DNA of 64,000 bases from CADEEN01 sp963816315 (GTDB taxonomy: Bacteria > Pseudomonadota > Gammaproteobacteria > Burkholderiales > Burkholderiaceae_C), in the NCBI GenBank assembly GCA_963816315.1, contig CAWFJZ010000013.1, positions 1 to 64,000 on the forward strand, given 5' to 3'. Every line of letters starts with the position of its first letter. Position 1 is the first letter of the stretch. This document shows positions 44,293 through 54,128 of this stretch, piece after piece. Made by a program: the position numbers and the translations under genes. A model generated the notes under the pieces. It was not told the DNA's origin, made no database searches, and saw only the letters and a program-made list of their open reading frames with translations.

Positions 44293-44544
44293 ATGCCAGC
44301 GCCGCCGCTGTCCACGCAGACCGAGTTGGCGCAACTGCGCGTGCGCGTCGTCGCGCTGGAGAACCTGGTGATCGCGCTGCTGGCGCAAGCGCCGGAGGCT
44401 CAACTGCTGTTGGCGCGCGAGATGGCGGTTCACATCTCGCCGCGGCCGGGTTTCACGCGGCATCGGTTGACGCTGCATGCCGCCGACGAGATGCTGAGCC
44501 TGATCGATCGCGCACGGCGCTTTCGGTCCGCGCCGCCGCTTTGA
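44293..44544 (+). CDS. Small unknown protein upstream of phosphoketolase
   Basis: 83 aa from ATG 44293; ATG 44269 would add eight residues. A short leucine/valine heptad region (LAQLRVRVVALENLVIALLAQ) suggests a coiled coil, then EMAVHISPRPGFTRHRLTLH. No family recognised. It lies between site i and the phosphoketolase gene and would be the first gene of that operon. Confidence 0.55.
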   Translation: MPAPPLSTQTELAQLRVRVVALENLVIALLAQAPEAQLLLAREMAVHISPRPGFTRHRLTLHAADEMLSLIDRARRFRSAPPL

Positions 44545-44589
44545 GCTGCATCAGTGCAGCCGCCTGACGCGCGCTCGACGCTGTCTGCC

Positions 44590-47088
44590 ATGCCTGCTGT
44601 ACTGAGCGTCGAGATGCTGCGCAAGATGGATGCGTACTGGCGCGCCGCGAACTACCTCTCCGTCGGCCAGATCTACCTGCAAGACAACCCGCTGCTCGAC
44701 GCGCCCCTGACGCTGGCGCACATCAAGCCGCGGCTGCTCGGCCATTGGGGCACCACGCCGGGCCTGAACCTGATCTACGTGCACCTGAACCGGCTGATCA
44801 AGCACAACGAACTGAACCTTATGTATGTCATCGGCCCCGGCCATGGCGGGCCGGGCCTCGTGGCGCACAGTTATCTCGAAGGCACGTACACCGAGACCTA
44901 TCCGGCAATCGAGCGCAACCGTGATGGTCTGCGGCGCTTGTTCCGCCAGTTCTCGTGGCCGCAGGGCATCCCGAGCCATGTCTCGCCCGAGGTGCCGGGC
45001 TCGATCCACGAGGGCGGCGAGCTGGGCTACTCGTTGGCGCATGCCTATGGCGCGGCGTTCGACAACCCGGACTTGATCGTCGCCTGCGTGGTCGGCGACG
45101 GCGAGGCCGAGACCGGCGCGTTGGCCACGAGCTGGCATTCGAACAAGTTCCTCAACCCGGCGCGTGACGGCGCCGTGCTGCCGATCCTGCATTTGAACGG
45201 CTACAAGATCGCCAACCCGACCGTGCTGGCGCGCATCAGCCATGAGGAGCTGACCGACCTGATGCACGGCTATGGCCACGAGCCGCACTTCGTCGAGGGT
45301 GACGATCCGGTGCAGGTGCATCAGGCGCTGGCGCACGCGCTCGATGTCGTGCTGGCGCGGATCCGCGAGATCCAAAGCGCCGCGCGCAGCGCCGGCCAGA
45401 GACCGTCGCGCCCGCGCTGGCCGATGATCGTTCTGCGCACGCCCAAGGGCTGGACCGGGCCGAAGTTCGTCGATGGGCTTCCCGTCGAGGGCACGTGGCG
45501 CTCGCACCAAGTGCCGATCGCCGACTTCAAAACGCGCGAGCATGTGCAGCAGCTCGAAGACTGGTTGACGAGCTACCGGCCGCGCGAGCTGTTCGACGAC
45601 AACGGCTGCCTGCGCGAGGAGCTGGCCGCGCTCGCGCCGACCGGCCAGCGCCGCATGGGATCGAACCCGCATGCCAACGGCGGCGTGCTGTTGCAGCCGC
45701 TGGCGTTGCCGGGCTTTCACGACTACGCGGTGGCGGTGCCGTCACCCGGCGGCGTCGATGCCGAAGCGACGCGCGTGCTCGGCGGCTTCCTGCGCGACGT
45801 GATGAAGCGCAATCTCGCCGCGGCGAACTTCCGCCTCTTCGGCCCGGACGAGACGGCGTCGAACCGCCTGGACCCTGTCTTCGAAGTCACCGCCAAGCAG
45901 TGGATGGACGACGTGCAGGACGGCGACAACCACCTCGCCGCCGACGGCCGCGTGATGGAGGTGTTGAGCGAGCACCTGTGCGAAGGCTGGCTCGAAGGCT
46001 ATCTGCTCACCGGCCGCCACGGCTTGTTCTCCTGCTATGAAGCCTTCATCCACATCATCGGGTCGATGTTCAACCAGCACGCGAAGTGGCTCAAGGTCTG
46101 CAACCAGATCGCATGGCGCCAGCCGATCGCGTCGCTGAACATTCTGCTCACCTCGCATGTCTGGCGGCAGGACCACAACGGCTTCTCGCATCAGGATCCT
46201 GGGTTCATCGACCACGTGGCGAGCAAGAAGGCCGATGTCGTGCGCATCTACCTGCCGCCGGACGCCAACACGCTGCTCTCGGTGGCCGACCATTGCCTGC
46301 GCAGCCGCAACTGCGTCAACCTGATCGTCGCCGGCAAGCAGCCGGCGCCGCAGTGGCTCGGCATCGACGCGGCGGTGCGTCACTGCACCGCAGGCGCCGG
46401 CATCTGGGACTGGGCGAGCAATGACGACGGCATCGAGCCCGATGTGGTGATGGCCTGCGCCGGCGACGTGCCGACGCTGGAGACCCTGGCCGCCGTGACG
46501 CTGCTTCGAGAGTACGTGAGCGACATCCGCATCCGCGTCGTCAACGTCGTCGATCTGATGGTGCTGCAGCCGCCGTCCGAACATCCGCACGGCCTGGCGG
46601 ATCACGAGTTCGATGCGTTGTTCACGACCGACAAGCCGGTGATCTTCGCCTTCCACGGCTACCCGGCGATCATCCACAAGCTGACCTACCGCCGGCGCAA
46701 TCACGACAACATCCACGTGCGCGGCTACAAGGAAGAGGGCACCACGACCACGCCGTTCGACATGGTGGTGTTGAACAACCTCGACCGCTTTCAACTCGCG
46801 CTCGACGCCATCCGGCGCATCCCGCGCGTGGCTGATCGGGTGGCGACTGAGACCGCGCGCTACGAGACGACGATGCAACGCCACAAGCGCTACATCGGCG
46901 AGCATGGCGATGATCTGCCGGAGATTCTTGAACTGGCGTTGGACGCTTTGAGCGTAGCACCGTTGCGCAGTATCAAGCCTCGACTTGAAGCGCGCGTCGA
47001 AGATTCACGTCTCAGGGTGTCCAAGCGAACAGAAGAAGCCATGGATGAAGAGATGCAAGGTGTGAGCGAGCAGGTTCGCTCGCCATGA
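44590..47088 (+). CDS. xfp: Phosphoketolase (xylulose-5-P/fructose-6-P)
   Basis: 832 aa, thiamine-diphosphate enzyme splitting sugar phosphates to acetyl phosphate and a shorter aldose phosphate. Seen: YLQDNPLLDAPLTLAHIKPR, GHWGTTPGLNLIYVHLNRL, IGPGHGGPGLVAHSYLEGTY, GDGEAETGALATSWH (TPP site) and LTSHVWRQDHNGFSHQDPGF. Length and motifs fit the family. ATG 44590. It overlaps the following P-type ATPase by four bases. Acetyl phosphate or acetyl-CoA from it could supply ATP when respiration is limited. Confidence 0.96.
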   Translation: MPAVLSVEMLRKMDAYWRAANYLSVGQIYLQDNPLLDAPLTLAHIKPRLLGHWGTTPGLNLIYVHLNRLIKHNELNLMYVIGPGHGGPGLVAHSYLEGTYTETYPAIERNRDGLRRLFRQFSWPQGIPSHVSPEVPGSIHEGGELGYSLAHAYGAAFDNPDLIVACVVGDGEAETGALATSWHSNKFLNPARDGAVLPILHLNGYKIANPTVLARISHEELTDLMHGYGHEPHFVEGDDPVQVHQALAHALDVVLARIREIQSAARSAGQRPSRPRWPMIVLRTPKGWTGPKFVDGLPVEGTWRSHQVPIADFKTREHVQQLEDWLTSYRPRELFDDNGCLREELAALAPTGQRRMGSNPHANGGVLLQPLALPGFHDYAVAVPSPGGVDAEATRVLGGFLRDVMKRNLAAANFRLFGPDETASNRLDPVFEVTAKQWMDDVQDGDNHLAADGRVMEVLSEHLCEGWLEGYLLTGRHGLFSCYEAFIHIIGSMFNQHAKWLKVCNQIAWRQPIASLNILLTSHVWRQDHNGFSHQDPGFIDHVASKKADVVRIYLPPDANTLLSVADHCLRSRNCVNLIVAGKQPAPQWLGIDAAVRHCTAGAGIWDWASNDDGIEPDVVMACAGDVPTLETLAAVTLLREYVSDIRIRVVNVVDLMVLQPPSEHPHGLADHEFDALFTTDKPVIFAFHGYPAIIHKLTYRRRNHDNIHVRGYKEEGTTTTPFDMVVLNNLDRFQLALDAIRRIPRVADRVATETARYETTMQRHKRYIGEHGDDLPEILELALDALSVAPLRSIKPRLEARVEDSRLRVSKRTEEAMDEEMQGVSEQVRSP

Positions 47089-49799
47089 CCGGGCCTGACG
47101 AACCCTGGGGCATCGAGGCTGCGGCAGCTCTCGCTCACCTGCAATCGTCGCCCCAGGGGCTGACCGCTACCGAGGCACGGCAACGGTTTGAGCGCTTCGG
47201 CCCGAACCGGCTTCGCGAGAAGCCGCCGCGTCCGGTCTGGTTGAAGTTCATTGACCAGTTCAAGAACCTGCTGGTCCTGGTGCTGATCGGAGCGGCCGCC
47301 TTGGCCGGCGCCATCGGTGACACCAAGGACGCCGTGGTGATCCTCGTTGTGGTCGTCCTCAACGCCGGGCTCGGCTTCTACCAAGAGCATCGCGCCGAAG
47401 CGACGCTGGCAGCGCTCAAGCAAATGCTGGCGAGGCACGCCCGCGTGCGGCGTGGTGATGAAGTCCTGCAAGTGGATGCCGAAGCGCTGGTGCCCGGTGA
47501 CATCGTGTTGCTCGAAGCCGGCGACCGCGTGCCAGCCGACGCACGCGTGCTGGCCGCTCACAACGCGGAAGTGGCCGAGGCGGCGTTGACTGGCGAGTCG
47601 CATGCCGTGGGCAAGCACGCCGGGTTGCTGCCTGCAGGTGAGCACGCGTTGGCAGAGCGCCTGAACATGGTCTTCATGAACACGGTGGTCACGCGCGGCC
47701 GCCTTGAGGCCGTGGTGTCCACGACCGGCATGCAAACCGAGATGGGCCGCATCAGCGGCCTGTTGGAAGCGGCCCCTGATCAGCCCACGCCACTGCAGAT
47801 TCAGATCGACGCGCTGGGCAAGAGCCTGGCCGGCATCGCCGGCGTGGTGGTGGCGCTGATCTTCGGCTTGGGGCTCATGCGCGGCGATGACCTGACGCAA
47901 ACCATCATGACATCCATCGCCCTGGCGGTGGCCGCCATACCCGAGGGGCTGCCGGCGGTGGTGACGGTGACGCTGGCCATCGGCATGCACCGCATGGCGA
48001 AGAACCGTGCCATCGTCAAGAAACTGTCGGCAGTGGAAACGCTGGGTTCGACCACGGTGATCTGTTCCGACAAGACCGGCACCTTGACGCTGAACCAGAT
48101 GACCGCGCGCGAGGTGTTTTACCGCGGCCGGCACTTCATCGCCTCAGGCGAAGGTTATGCCGGTGAGGGCGCCATCAGCACGCAAGACGGTTTGCCGCTG
48201 CCGGACTTCGAGCCCCTGTTGATCGCTGCCGTGCTGTGCAATGAGAGCAGCATCCGTGACGGCAAGCTGATCGGCGACCCGACCGAGGGGGCACTGCTGG
48301 CGCTGGCCGGCAAGGGCGGTGGCAACAGCGGGATCAGTGCCACCAGCCTGGCAGCGCGCAACCCGCGGATCGCTGAGATCCCTTTCGACTCGGCGCACAA
48401 GTTCATGGCCACTTTTCACCGCGATGGTGAGCATGTGCGCATGCATGTGAAGGGTGCGCCCGACGTGTTGCTGGCGCGTGCCAGCCGCTTCCTTGGGGCA
48501 GCCGGCGACGCCCCGCTTGAAGGGCCCGGCCGCATCGCGTTCGAGACCGAGACCGACCGCCTTGCCAGCCAGGCCATGCGCGTGCTGGCCGTTGCGCACC
48601 GAGATATCACGCTGCGCGACTTCGACCCGTCTGCCGATTTGATGCCGTGGGCGCATCAACTCAGCCTCGTCGGGTTGGTCGGCCTCATCGATCCGCCTCG
48701 TCCAGAAGCACGCGACGCTATTCGACTGTGCGAGCAAGCCGGCATCCAGGTCAAGATGATCACCGGCGACCACGCCCTGACCGCAGGGGCCATAGCCCGC
48801 GAACTGGGCCTGCACGGCGCGGTGCTCACCGGCGCCGAGCTGGACCGCATCGACGTGGCTGAGTTGTCGCGCCACATTGAAGAAACCGCCGTGTTCGCGC
48901 GCGTGGCGCCGGAGCACAAGGTCAAGATCGTGCAGGCGCTGAAGGCGCGTGGCCATGTGGTCGCGATGACCGGCGACGGCGTCAACGACGCGCCTGCACT
49001 GAAGAACGCCGACATCGGCATCGCGATGGGCATCACCGGCACCGAGGTGACGAAAGAGGCTGCTGCGATGGTGCTTGCTGACGACAACTTCGCGTCAATC
49101 GTCGGGGCGGTCAAGGAAGGCCGAACGATCTACGACAACATCGTCAAGTTCGTGCGCTTCCAGCTCTCCACCAGCGTCGGTGCCATCCTCACCGTCTTCG
49201 GCGCCCAGTTGCTGGGCCTGCCGATGCCGTTCACGGCCATCCACATTCTCTGGATCGCGCTCATCATGGACGGCCCGCCTGCAGTGATGCTGGGCCTGGA
49301 GCCATCGCGGCCCGGGATCATGAACGAGCCGCCGCGCCCCAGTGATGCACGCATCCTGACGCTGGCGCGTTTCGGCCGGCTGTTGGCGTATGGCAGCACC
49401 ATGGCAGTGGGCACGATCGGGGTGTATTTCCACGGGCTGCAAAGCGGCGAGCAAGCTTATGCCTCGACGCTGGCTTTCACCACCTTCGTGCTGTTCCAGT
49501 TCTTCAATGTGATGAACGCCCGCTTCGACGCCAGCACCGCATTCAACCGGCAGTTGTTCAACAACCGCAAGCTCTGGCTGGCGCTGGCCGCCGTGCTGGT
49601 GTTGCAGGTGGCGGTCGTGAACTGGGGCCCGGCGCAGGCTGTCTTCGATACCGTGTCGTTGAACCTAGGCGACTGGCTGCTTGCCACCGGCGTTGCGGCG
49701 AGCGTGCTGTTGTTGGACGAAGCGCGCAAGCTCGCTGTGTACTGCTTGAAAATGCTTGGAGACCAAAAGTCACTGCAAAGCGTGGAAGCCGAACGATGA
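47085..49799 (+). CDS. P-type cation-transporting ATPase, Ca2+-like
   Basis: 904 aa, shorter and distinct from the 34546 pump. N-terminal domain ATEARQRFERFGPNRLREKP, actuator LTGESHAV, M4 AAIPEGLPAV, D329 in CSDKTGTLTLNQM, KGAPDVLLARAS, MTGDGVNDAPALKNADIGIA, and M6 IALIMDGPPAVMLGLEP. PEGLP is kept; M6 has DGPPA where SERCA has NxxTD, as in other bacterial P2 pumps of uncertain ion. Linked to xfp and usp by ATGA overlaps. Confidence 0.93.
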   Translation: MTGPDEPWGIEAAAALAHLQSSPQGLTATEARQRFERFGPNRLREKPPRPVWLKFIDQFKNLLVLVLIGAAALAGAIGDTKDAVVILVVVVLNAGLGFYQEHRAEATLAALKQMLARHARVRRGDEVLQVDAEALVPGDIVLLEAGDRVPADARVLAAHNAEVAEAALTGESHAVGKHAGLLPAGEHALAERLNMVFMNTVVTRGRLEAVVSTTGMQTEMGRISGLLEAAPDQPTPLQIQIDALGKSLAGIAGVVVALIFGLGLMRGDDLTQTIMTSIALAVAAIPEGLPAVVTVTLAIGMHRMAKNRAIVKKLSAVETLGSTTVICSDKTGTLTLNQMTAREVFYRGRHFIASGEGYAGEGAISTQDGLPLPDFEPLLIAAVLCNESSIRDGKLIGDPTEGALLALAGKGGGNSGISATSLAARNPRIAEIPFDSAHKFMATFHRDGEHVRMHVKGAPDVLLARASRFLGAAGDAPLEGPGRIAFETETDRLASQAMRVLAVAHRDITLRDFDPSADLMPWAHQLSLVGLVGLIDPPRPEARDAIRLCEQAGIQVKMITGDHALTAGAIARELGLHGAVLTGAELDRIDVAELSRHIEETAVFARVAPEHKVKIVQALKARGHVVAMTGDGVNDAPALKNADIGIAMGITGTEVTKEAAAMVLADDNFASIVGAVKEGRTIYDNIVKFVRFQLSTSVGAILTVFGAQLLGLPMPFTAIHILWIALIMDGPPAVMLGLEPSRPGIMNEPPRPSDARILTLARFGRLLAYGSTMAVGTIGVYFHGLQSGEQAYASTLAFTTFVLFQFFNVMNARFDASTAFNRQLFNNRKLWLALAAVLVLQVAVVNWGPAQAVFDTVSLNLGDWLLATGVAASVLLLDEARKLAVYCLKMLGDQKSLQSVEAER

Positions 49800-50245
49800 A
49801 AATCCTGCTCCCGGTCGACGGGTCTGAAGCGGCTCTCGAAGCTGTCCGTCATGCCTTGCACTTGCAGCGCGAGGGCCTGCGTGCCAGCTTTGTGCTGGCC
49901 ACGGTGCAGCAACCCATCTACGCATTCGAAATGATGCTGGCCCCCGATGCAGACGTACTCGAACGGGTCACGGGTGCGGCCGGCGCGCATGCAATGAAGA
50001 GTGCCGAAGCCTTGTTCGAGGCAGCGGGTTTGGCCTTTGACCGCGAAGTAAGTTCGGGCGATCCGGCGCAGACGCTGCTGGAAATCGCGCAACGGTGCGG
50101 GTGCGAGGCCATCGTCATGGGTGCGCGCGGCAGGGGCGCGCTGCGAGGCGCTTTGCTCGGCTCGGTGTCGCAAGCGGTTTTGCAGACTTCACCCTTGCCG
50201 ATCACGATTGTCAAAGAAAAGCTCGACCCAAAAAGCACCCCATGA
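49796..50245 (+). CDS. Universal stress protein, UspA family
   Basis: 149 aa. ILLPVDGSEAALEAVRHAL start and C-terminal ATP-binding signature GARGRGALRGALLGSVSQAVL (GxGxxG region), then PITIVKE. ATP-binding UspA fold. It overlaps the ATPase upstream and the copper ATPase downstream by four bases each. Several USP proteins of this type respond to low oxygen or energy stress. Confidence 0.94.
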   Translation: MKILLPVDGSEAALEAVRHALHLQREGLRASFVLATVQQPIYAFEMMLAPDADVLERVTGAAGAHAMKSAEALFEAAGLAFDREVSSGDPAQTLLEIAQRCGCEAIVMGARGRGALRGALLGSVSQAVLQTSPLPITIVKEKLDPKSTP

Positions 50246-52584
50246 GCGCAGCGCTCGCAATTGGAAAGGACCCCGTCTGCGGCATGGCGGTTACGCCCAA
50301 GTCCTTTCACTGGCTCGACCACGGCGGTCAGCGGGTGTACTTCTGCAGCGCCGGCTGCAAGACCCGGTTCGCCGCCGAGCCGCGCCGGTACCTGAAGTCG
50401 CCGGCGGGCGCCGCGGCGCCAGCATCGGCGCAAGACGGCGCCGTTGCCGCTGCTGCAATCTACACCTGCCCGATGCACCCCGAGGTGCAGCAGGACCATC
50501 CGGGCGCGTGCCCGAAGTGCGGCATGGCACTCGAGCCGCTGCTGCCGACGCTGGACGAAGGCGCGAACCCCGAGCTCACCGACTTCCAGCGCCGCTTCTG
50601 GTGGACGCTGCCGCTGACGGCGATCGTCGCCACGCTGGCGATGTTCGGCCACCGCCTCGGCTGGTTCGACATGGCCACGCAGAGCTGGATCGAGCTCGTG
50701 CTGACGCTGCCGGTCGTGCTCTGGGCCGGCGCGCCGTTCTTCGTGCGCGGTGCGCGCTCGATCGTGCAGCAGAGCCCGAACATGTGGACGCTGATCGGCC
50801 TGGGCACCGGCGCGGCGTTCGTCTATAGCGTCGTCGCCACCGTCGCGCCGCAGGTCTTTCCGGCGGCGTTCACGTCGATGGGCCGCGTCGCGGTGTACTT
50901 CGAAGCGGCGGCGGTGATCATCTCGCTGACGCTGCTCGGGCAGATCTTCGAGTTGAAGGCGCGCTCGCAGACCTCGGCGGCGATCAAGTCGCTGCTCGGC
51001 CTGGCGCCGAAGACGGCGCGCCGCATCAACGCCGACGGCAGCGAGGAGGACGTTGCGCTGACGCACGTGCATGTCGGCGACATGCTGCGCGTGCGCCCCG
51101 GCGAGAAGGTGCCGGTCGATGGCGTCGTCACCGAAGGCGCGAGCGCCGTCGATGAATCGATGCTGACCGGCGAGCCGATGCCGGCCAGCAAGCGCGTCGG
51201 CGACCCACTGATCGGCGCCACGCTGAACACCAGCGGCGCGTTGGTGATGCGCGCCGACAAGATCGGCGCGCAGACCGTGCTGGCCGGCATCGTGCAGATG
51301 GTGGTGCAGGCGCAGCGCTCGCGCGCGCCGATGCAGCGCATGGCCGATCGCGTGGCGGGCTGGTTCGTCGTCGGCGTGGTCGGCATCGCAGTGCTGACCT
51401 TCTTTGCCTGGGGCCTGTTCGGGCCGCAGCCGAGCTGGGTCTTTGGCCTGGTCAACGCGGTCGCCGTGTTGATCATCGCCTGTCCGTGCGCGCTCGGCCT
51501 GGCCACTCCCATGTCGATCATGGTCGCCACCGGCAACGCGGCGACGCAGGGCGTGTTGTTCCGTGATGCCGCGGCGATCGAGAACCTGCGCAAGGTCGAT
51601 ACGCTGATCGTGGACAAGACCGGCACGCTGACCGAAGGCAAACCGCGCCTCGAGCGCGTGCTGCCCGCGCCGGGGTTCGATGAAAACGACTTGCTGCGCT
51701 TGGCGGCGAGCCTCGACCAGGGCAGCGAACATCCCTTGGCCGCTGCCATCGTGCAAGCGGCGCGCGCGCGGGGCCTGGCGCTCGACAAGGCCGAAGGTTT
51801 CGAATCCAGCAGTGGTATCGGTGTGCGCGGTCATGTCGGTGGCAAGGCGCTGGCGCTGGGCAACGCGGCCTTGATGACACAGCTTCACATCGCCGTGGAT
51901 GCGCTGCGGGCGCAAGCCGAAGCGCTGCGCGCCGAGGGCGCCAGCGTGATGCACCTCGCGGTCGATGGCCGACTCGCCGGCCTGCTGGCCGTGGCCGACC
52001 CGGTCAAAGCGAGCACCGCGCAGGCGCTGGCGCAACTGAAGGCCAGCGGCCTGCGCGTCGTCATGGCGACGGGAGACGGCCTGACGACCGCCAACGCAGT
52101 GGCCGCCAAACTCGGCATCGACGAAGTCCATGGCGACGTGAAGCCCGCCGACAAGCTGGCGCTGGTGGCGCGCCTGCAAAGCGAAGGCCGCGTCGTTGCG
52201 ATGGCCGGCGACGGCATCAACGACGCGCCGGCGTTGGCCCAGGCCGATGTCGGCATCGCGATGGGCACCGGCACCGACGTGGCGATGAACAGCGCGCAGG
52301 TCACGCTCGTCAAAGGCGATCTGCGCGGCATCGCCCAGGCGCGCGTGATCTCCAACGACACCATCGCCAACATGAAGCAGAACCTGGCCTTCGCCTTCGT
52401 GTACAACGCGCTCGGCGTGCCGCTGGCCGCCGGCGTGCTGTACCCGTTCACCGGCTGGCTGCTGTCGCCGATGATCGCGGCACTGGCGATGAGCCTGAGT
52501 TCGGTGTCGGTGATCGGCAATGCGCTGCGGCTGCGCGGTGCGCGTCATCGATCCGGCAACACTGAACTCGAACGTTCGCCCTGA
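50242..52584 (+). CDS. Heavy-metal P1B-type ATPase (copper type) with YHS and HMBD domains
   Basis: 780 aa. N-terminal YHS-like domain with DPVCGMAVTPK and VYFCSAGCKTRFAAEPRRYL, then a heavy-metal-binding peptide IYTCPMHPEVQQDHPGACPK, eight helices, actuator MLTGEPMPA, ion motif IIACPCALGLATPMS (CPC), D458 in VDKTGTLTEGKP, SEHPLA and MAGDGINDAPALAQADVGIA. CPC and HP fit Cu+ export (CopA-like or oxidase-supplying CtpA/CcoI-like). ATG 50242. Possible copper supply for the cbb3 oxidase is inference. Confidence 0.94.
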   Translation: MSAALAIGKDPVCGMAVTPKSFHWLDHGGQRVYFCSAGCKTRFAAEPRRYLKSPAGAAAPASAQDGAVAAAAIYTCPMHPEVQQDHPGACPKCGMALEPLLPTLDEGANPELTDFQRRFWWTLPLTAIVATLAMFGHRLGWFDMATQSWIELVLTLPVVLWAGAPFFVRGARSIVQQSPNMWTLIGLGTGAAFVYSVVATVAPQVFPAAFTSMGRVAVYFEAAAVIISLTLLGQIFELKARSQTSAAIKSLLGLAPKTARRINADGSEEDVALTHVHVGDMLRVRPGEKVPVDGVVTEGASAVDESMLTGEPMPASKRVGDPLIGATLNTSGALVMRADKIGAQTVLAGIVQMVVQAQRSRAPMQRMADRVAGWFVVGVVGIAVLTFFAWGLFGPQPSWVFGLVNAVAVLIIACPCALGLATPMSIMVATGNAATQGVLFRDAAAIENLRKVDTLIVDKTGTLTEGKPRLERVLPAPGFDENDLLRLAASLDQGSEHPLAAAIVQAARARGLALDKAEGFESSSGIGVRGHVGGKALALGNAALMTQLHIAVDALRAQAEALRAEGASVMHLAVDGRLAGLLAVADPVKASTAQALAQLKASGLRVVMATGDGLTTANAVAAKLGIDEVHGDVKPADKLALVARLQSEGRVVAMAGDGINDAPALAQADVGIAMGTGTDVAMNSAQVTLVKGDLRGIAQARVISNDTIANMKQNLAFAFVYNALGVPLAAGVLYPFTGWLLSPMIAALAMSLSSVSVIGNALRLRGARHRSGNTELERSP

Positions 52585-52692
52585 GCTTCGGCAAGCTCAG
52601 CTCGAACAGAGAAATTGCGGCGCATCCAGGTCCGTTCGCACTGAGCCTGTCGAAGTGCCACGCCGCGGCTTCGACAAGCTCAGCCCGAACGG
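52574..52692. repeat. Two REP-like palindromes between convergent genes
   Basis: 52574-52607: GTTCG and CTGAGCTT-CGGC-AAGCTCAG, CGAAC hairpin. 52632-52692: a longer imperfect hairpin whose arms contain GAGCCTGTCGAAG and CTTCGACAAGCTCAG. The core TTCGACAAGCTCAGCCCGAA is a repeat seen scattered in betaproteobacterial genomes. They sit between the copper ATPase and the convergent AI-2E gene and probably act as bidirectional terminators. Confidence 0.78.
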
Positions 52693-52720
52693 GGTCTGTG
52701 CGATTGACTGCACATCCGTA

Positions 52721-53800
52721 TCAATGAGCACTGTCGTCCGCCCGCACACCGCCGTAGATGTGCCACACCGCGACGAACATCGCCGCGATCGCCGGGCCGA
52801 GGACGAAGCCGTTGATGCCGAAGACCACCATGCCGCCGAGCGTCGTCATCAGCACCACGTAGTCGGGCAGCCGCGTGTCCTTGCCGACGAGGATCGGCCG
52901 CAGCAGGTTGTCCACCAGGCCGATGACGAGCACGCCCCAGGCAACGAGCGCTGCGCCTTGCCAGAGCGCGCCGGTGAACAGGAAGTACAGCGCGACCGGC
53001 GCCCACACGAGTGCCGCGCCGACGGCCGGCAGCAGCGACAGGAAGGCCATCACCACGCCCCACAACAGCGAGCCCTTGACGCCGAGAAACCAGAACGCCA
53101 GGCCGCCGAGCAAGCCTTGCAGCGCCGCCACCAGCAGGTTGCCCTTGACCGTGGCACGAATCACCACCGTGAACTTCTGCACCAGCTCCCTGCGGTGCGC
53201 CGAGGCCAGCGGCACCGCATGGCGCAAGGTGCGCGCCAGCGCGTCGCCGTCGCGGATGAGGAAGAAGGCCAGGTACAGCGTGATGAACAGATCGACGATG
53301 AACTCGAAGGTGATCTGCCCGAGGCCGAGCGCCTGCGTGGCGATCAACTGGCTGCCGCGCGCGAGCGCTTCGGTCAGCCGCCGCTGCAGCGTGTTGAAGT
53401 CCACCAGGCCGAAGCGGTCCAGCCAGCCCGTGACCCAGTCCGGCAGGGCATCGAAGACGCCGCGGAAATAGCGCGTCGCAGAGAGTTCGCCCGACTGCAA
53501 CTGCTCGTAAACGCCGCTGGCCTCGCGGGCCAGCGCGGCGGCGATCAGCGCCAGCGGCAGCACCACCACCACCAGCACCACCAACAGGGTCAGCAGCGCC
53601 GCCGGCGTGCGCCGCTGCGCCAGTCGCGGCAGCAGCCGCCGGTAAAGCGGCGCGAACAACAGCGCGATGATCATGCCCCACAGGATCGTGCCGTAGAACG
53701 GCGCCAGGATCCACGCCAGCGCGACCGAGACGAAGACGAGCAACAACAGCAGCGTGCGCTTTTCGGGCGGCGTGGGTTCGTGTTCGGCGGGCTCGGGCAT
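52721..53800 (-). CDS. AI-2E family transporter (PerM-like)
   Basis: 359 aa, about eight membrane helices in two groups with a cytoplasmic/periplasmic helical insert (YEQLQSGELSATRYFRGVFD to LGQITFEFIVDLFITLYLAFF). FWFLGVKGSLLWGVVMAFLS and LVDNLLRPILVGKDTRLPDY are family signatures. Family members export signals or act as Na+/H+ antiporters; the cargo is unknown. ATG 53800 just after an in-frame proline-rich start. Site j lies upstream. Confidence 0.93.
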   Translation of the reverse strand: MPEPAEHEPTPPEKRTLLLLLVFVSVALAWILAPFYGTILWGMIIALLFAPLYRRLLPRLAQRRTPAALLTLLVVLVVVVLPLALIAAALAREASGVYEQLQSGELSATRYFRGVFDALPDWVTGWLDRFGLVDFNTLQRRLTEALARGSQLIATQALGLGQITFEFIVDLFITLYLAFFLIRDGDALARTLRHAVPLASAHRRELVQKFTVVIRATVKGNLLVAALQGLLGGLAFWFLGVKGSLLWGVVMAFLSLLPAVGAALVWAPVALYFLFTGALWQGAALVAWGVLVIGLVDNLLRPILVGKDTRLPDYVVLMTTLGGMVVFGINGFVLGPAIAAMFVAVWHIYGGVRADDSAH

Positions 53801-53907
53801 CGGCGGGTTCCTGGCCGCGCACGGCCCTGCGCGGTTGCTGGGGTGAGGGCAATCACCATACCGCCAACCCAGAGGCCCGCTCAGCGCCGGATTCGGTAGC
53901 TCCGCCG

Positions 53908-53923
53908 TGTTCGCTAACGCACA
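53908..53923. promoter_or_regulatory. Crp/Fnr-type operator, site j
   Basis: TGTTCG-CTAA-CGCACA followed by GAC. Between the divergent AI-2E transporter and the 54003/54136/54480 gene group, so it could serve either. Confidence 0.65.
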
Positions 53924-54002
53924 GACGGGCGCCGTCGTTGCGCCTAACTTTCCGGGTTCGCGGCGCCGTTGGCGCGCTGCGTTGCCATTTGCTGGAGGTC
54001 TC

Positions 54003-54128
54003 ATGCGAATTGCCAGTTTTGCCGATCGCCGGTCCCAGCGTGGCCACCCCACGCCGCCGCGGCATGGCCTGGTCACGATCGCGCCCCACGCGGCGACCGT
54101 TTCGTCGCCCGGGGTGAGGCCGGCGTGA
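54003..54128 (+). CDS. Possible small protein of 41 residues
   Basis: ATG 54003 to TGA 54128, MRIASFADRRSQRGHPTPPR start, basic and proline-rich. CTGGAG lies six bases upstream. It ends eight bases before the next gene. No homolog recognised; supported only by position, ribosome site and operator upstream. Confidence 0.35.
   Translation: MRIASFADRRSQRGHPTPPRHGLVTIAPHAATVSSPGVRPA

Noticed and set aside
49918..52548. Very long antisense frame (about 876 codons) across usp and the copper ATPase
   Set aside because: Low-complexity His/Arg/Gln composition and no domains; the sense genes have full motif sets.
52574..52692. Repeats considered as a CRISPR array
   Set aside because: Only two unequal palindromes, no regular spacing and no cas genes; they are REP-like hairpins.
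52696..52714. GTCTGTGCGATTGACTGCACA as another island operator
   Set aside because: The spacer is wrong and the right half lacks CGNACA; it lies downstream of two convergent genes.
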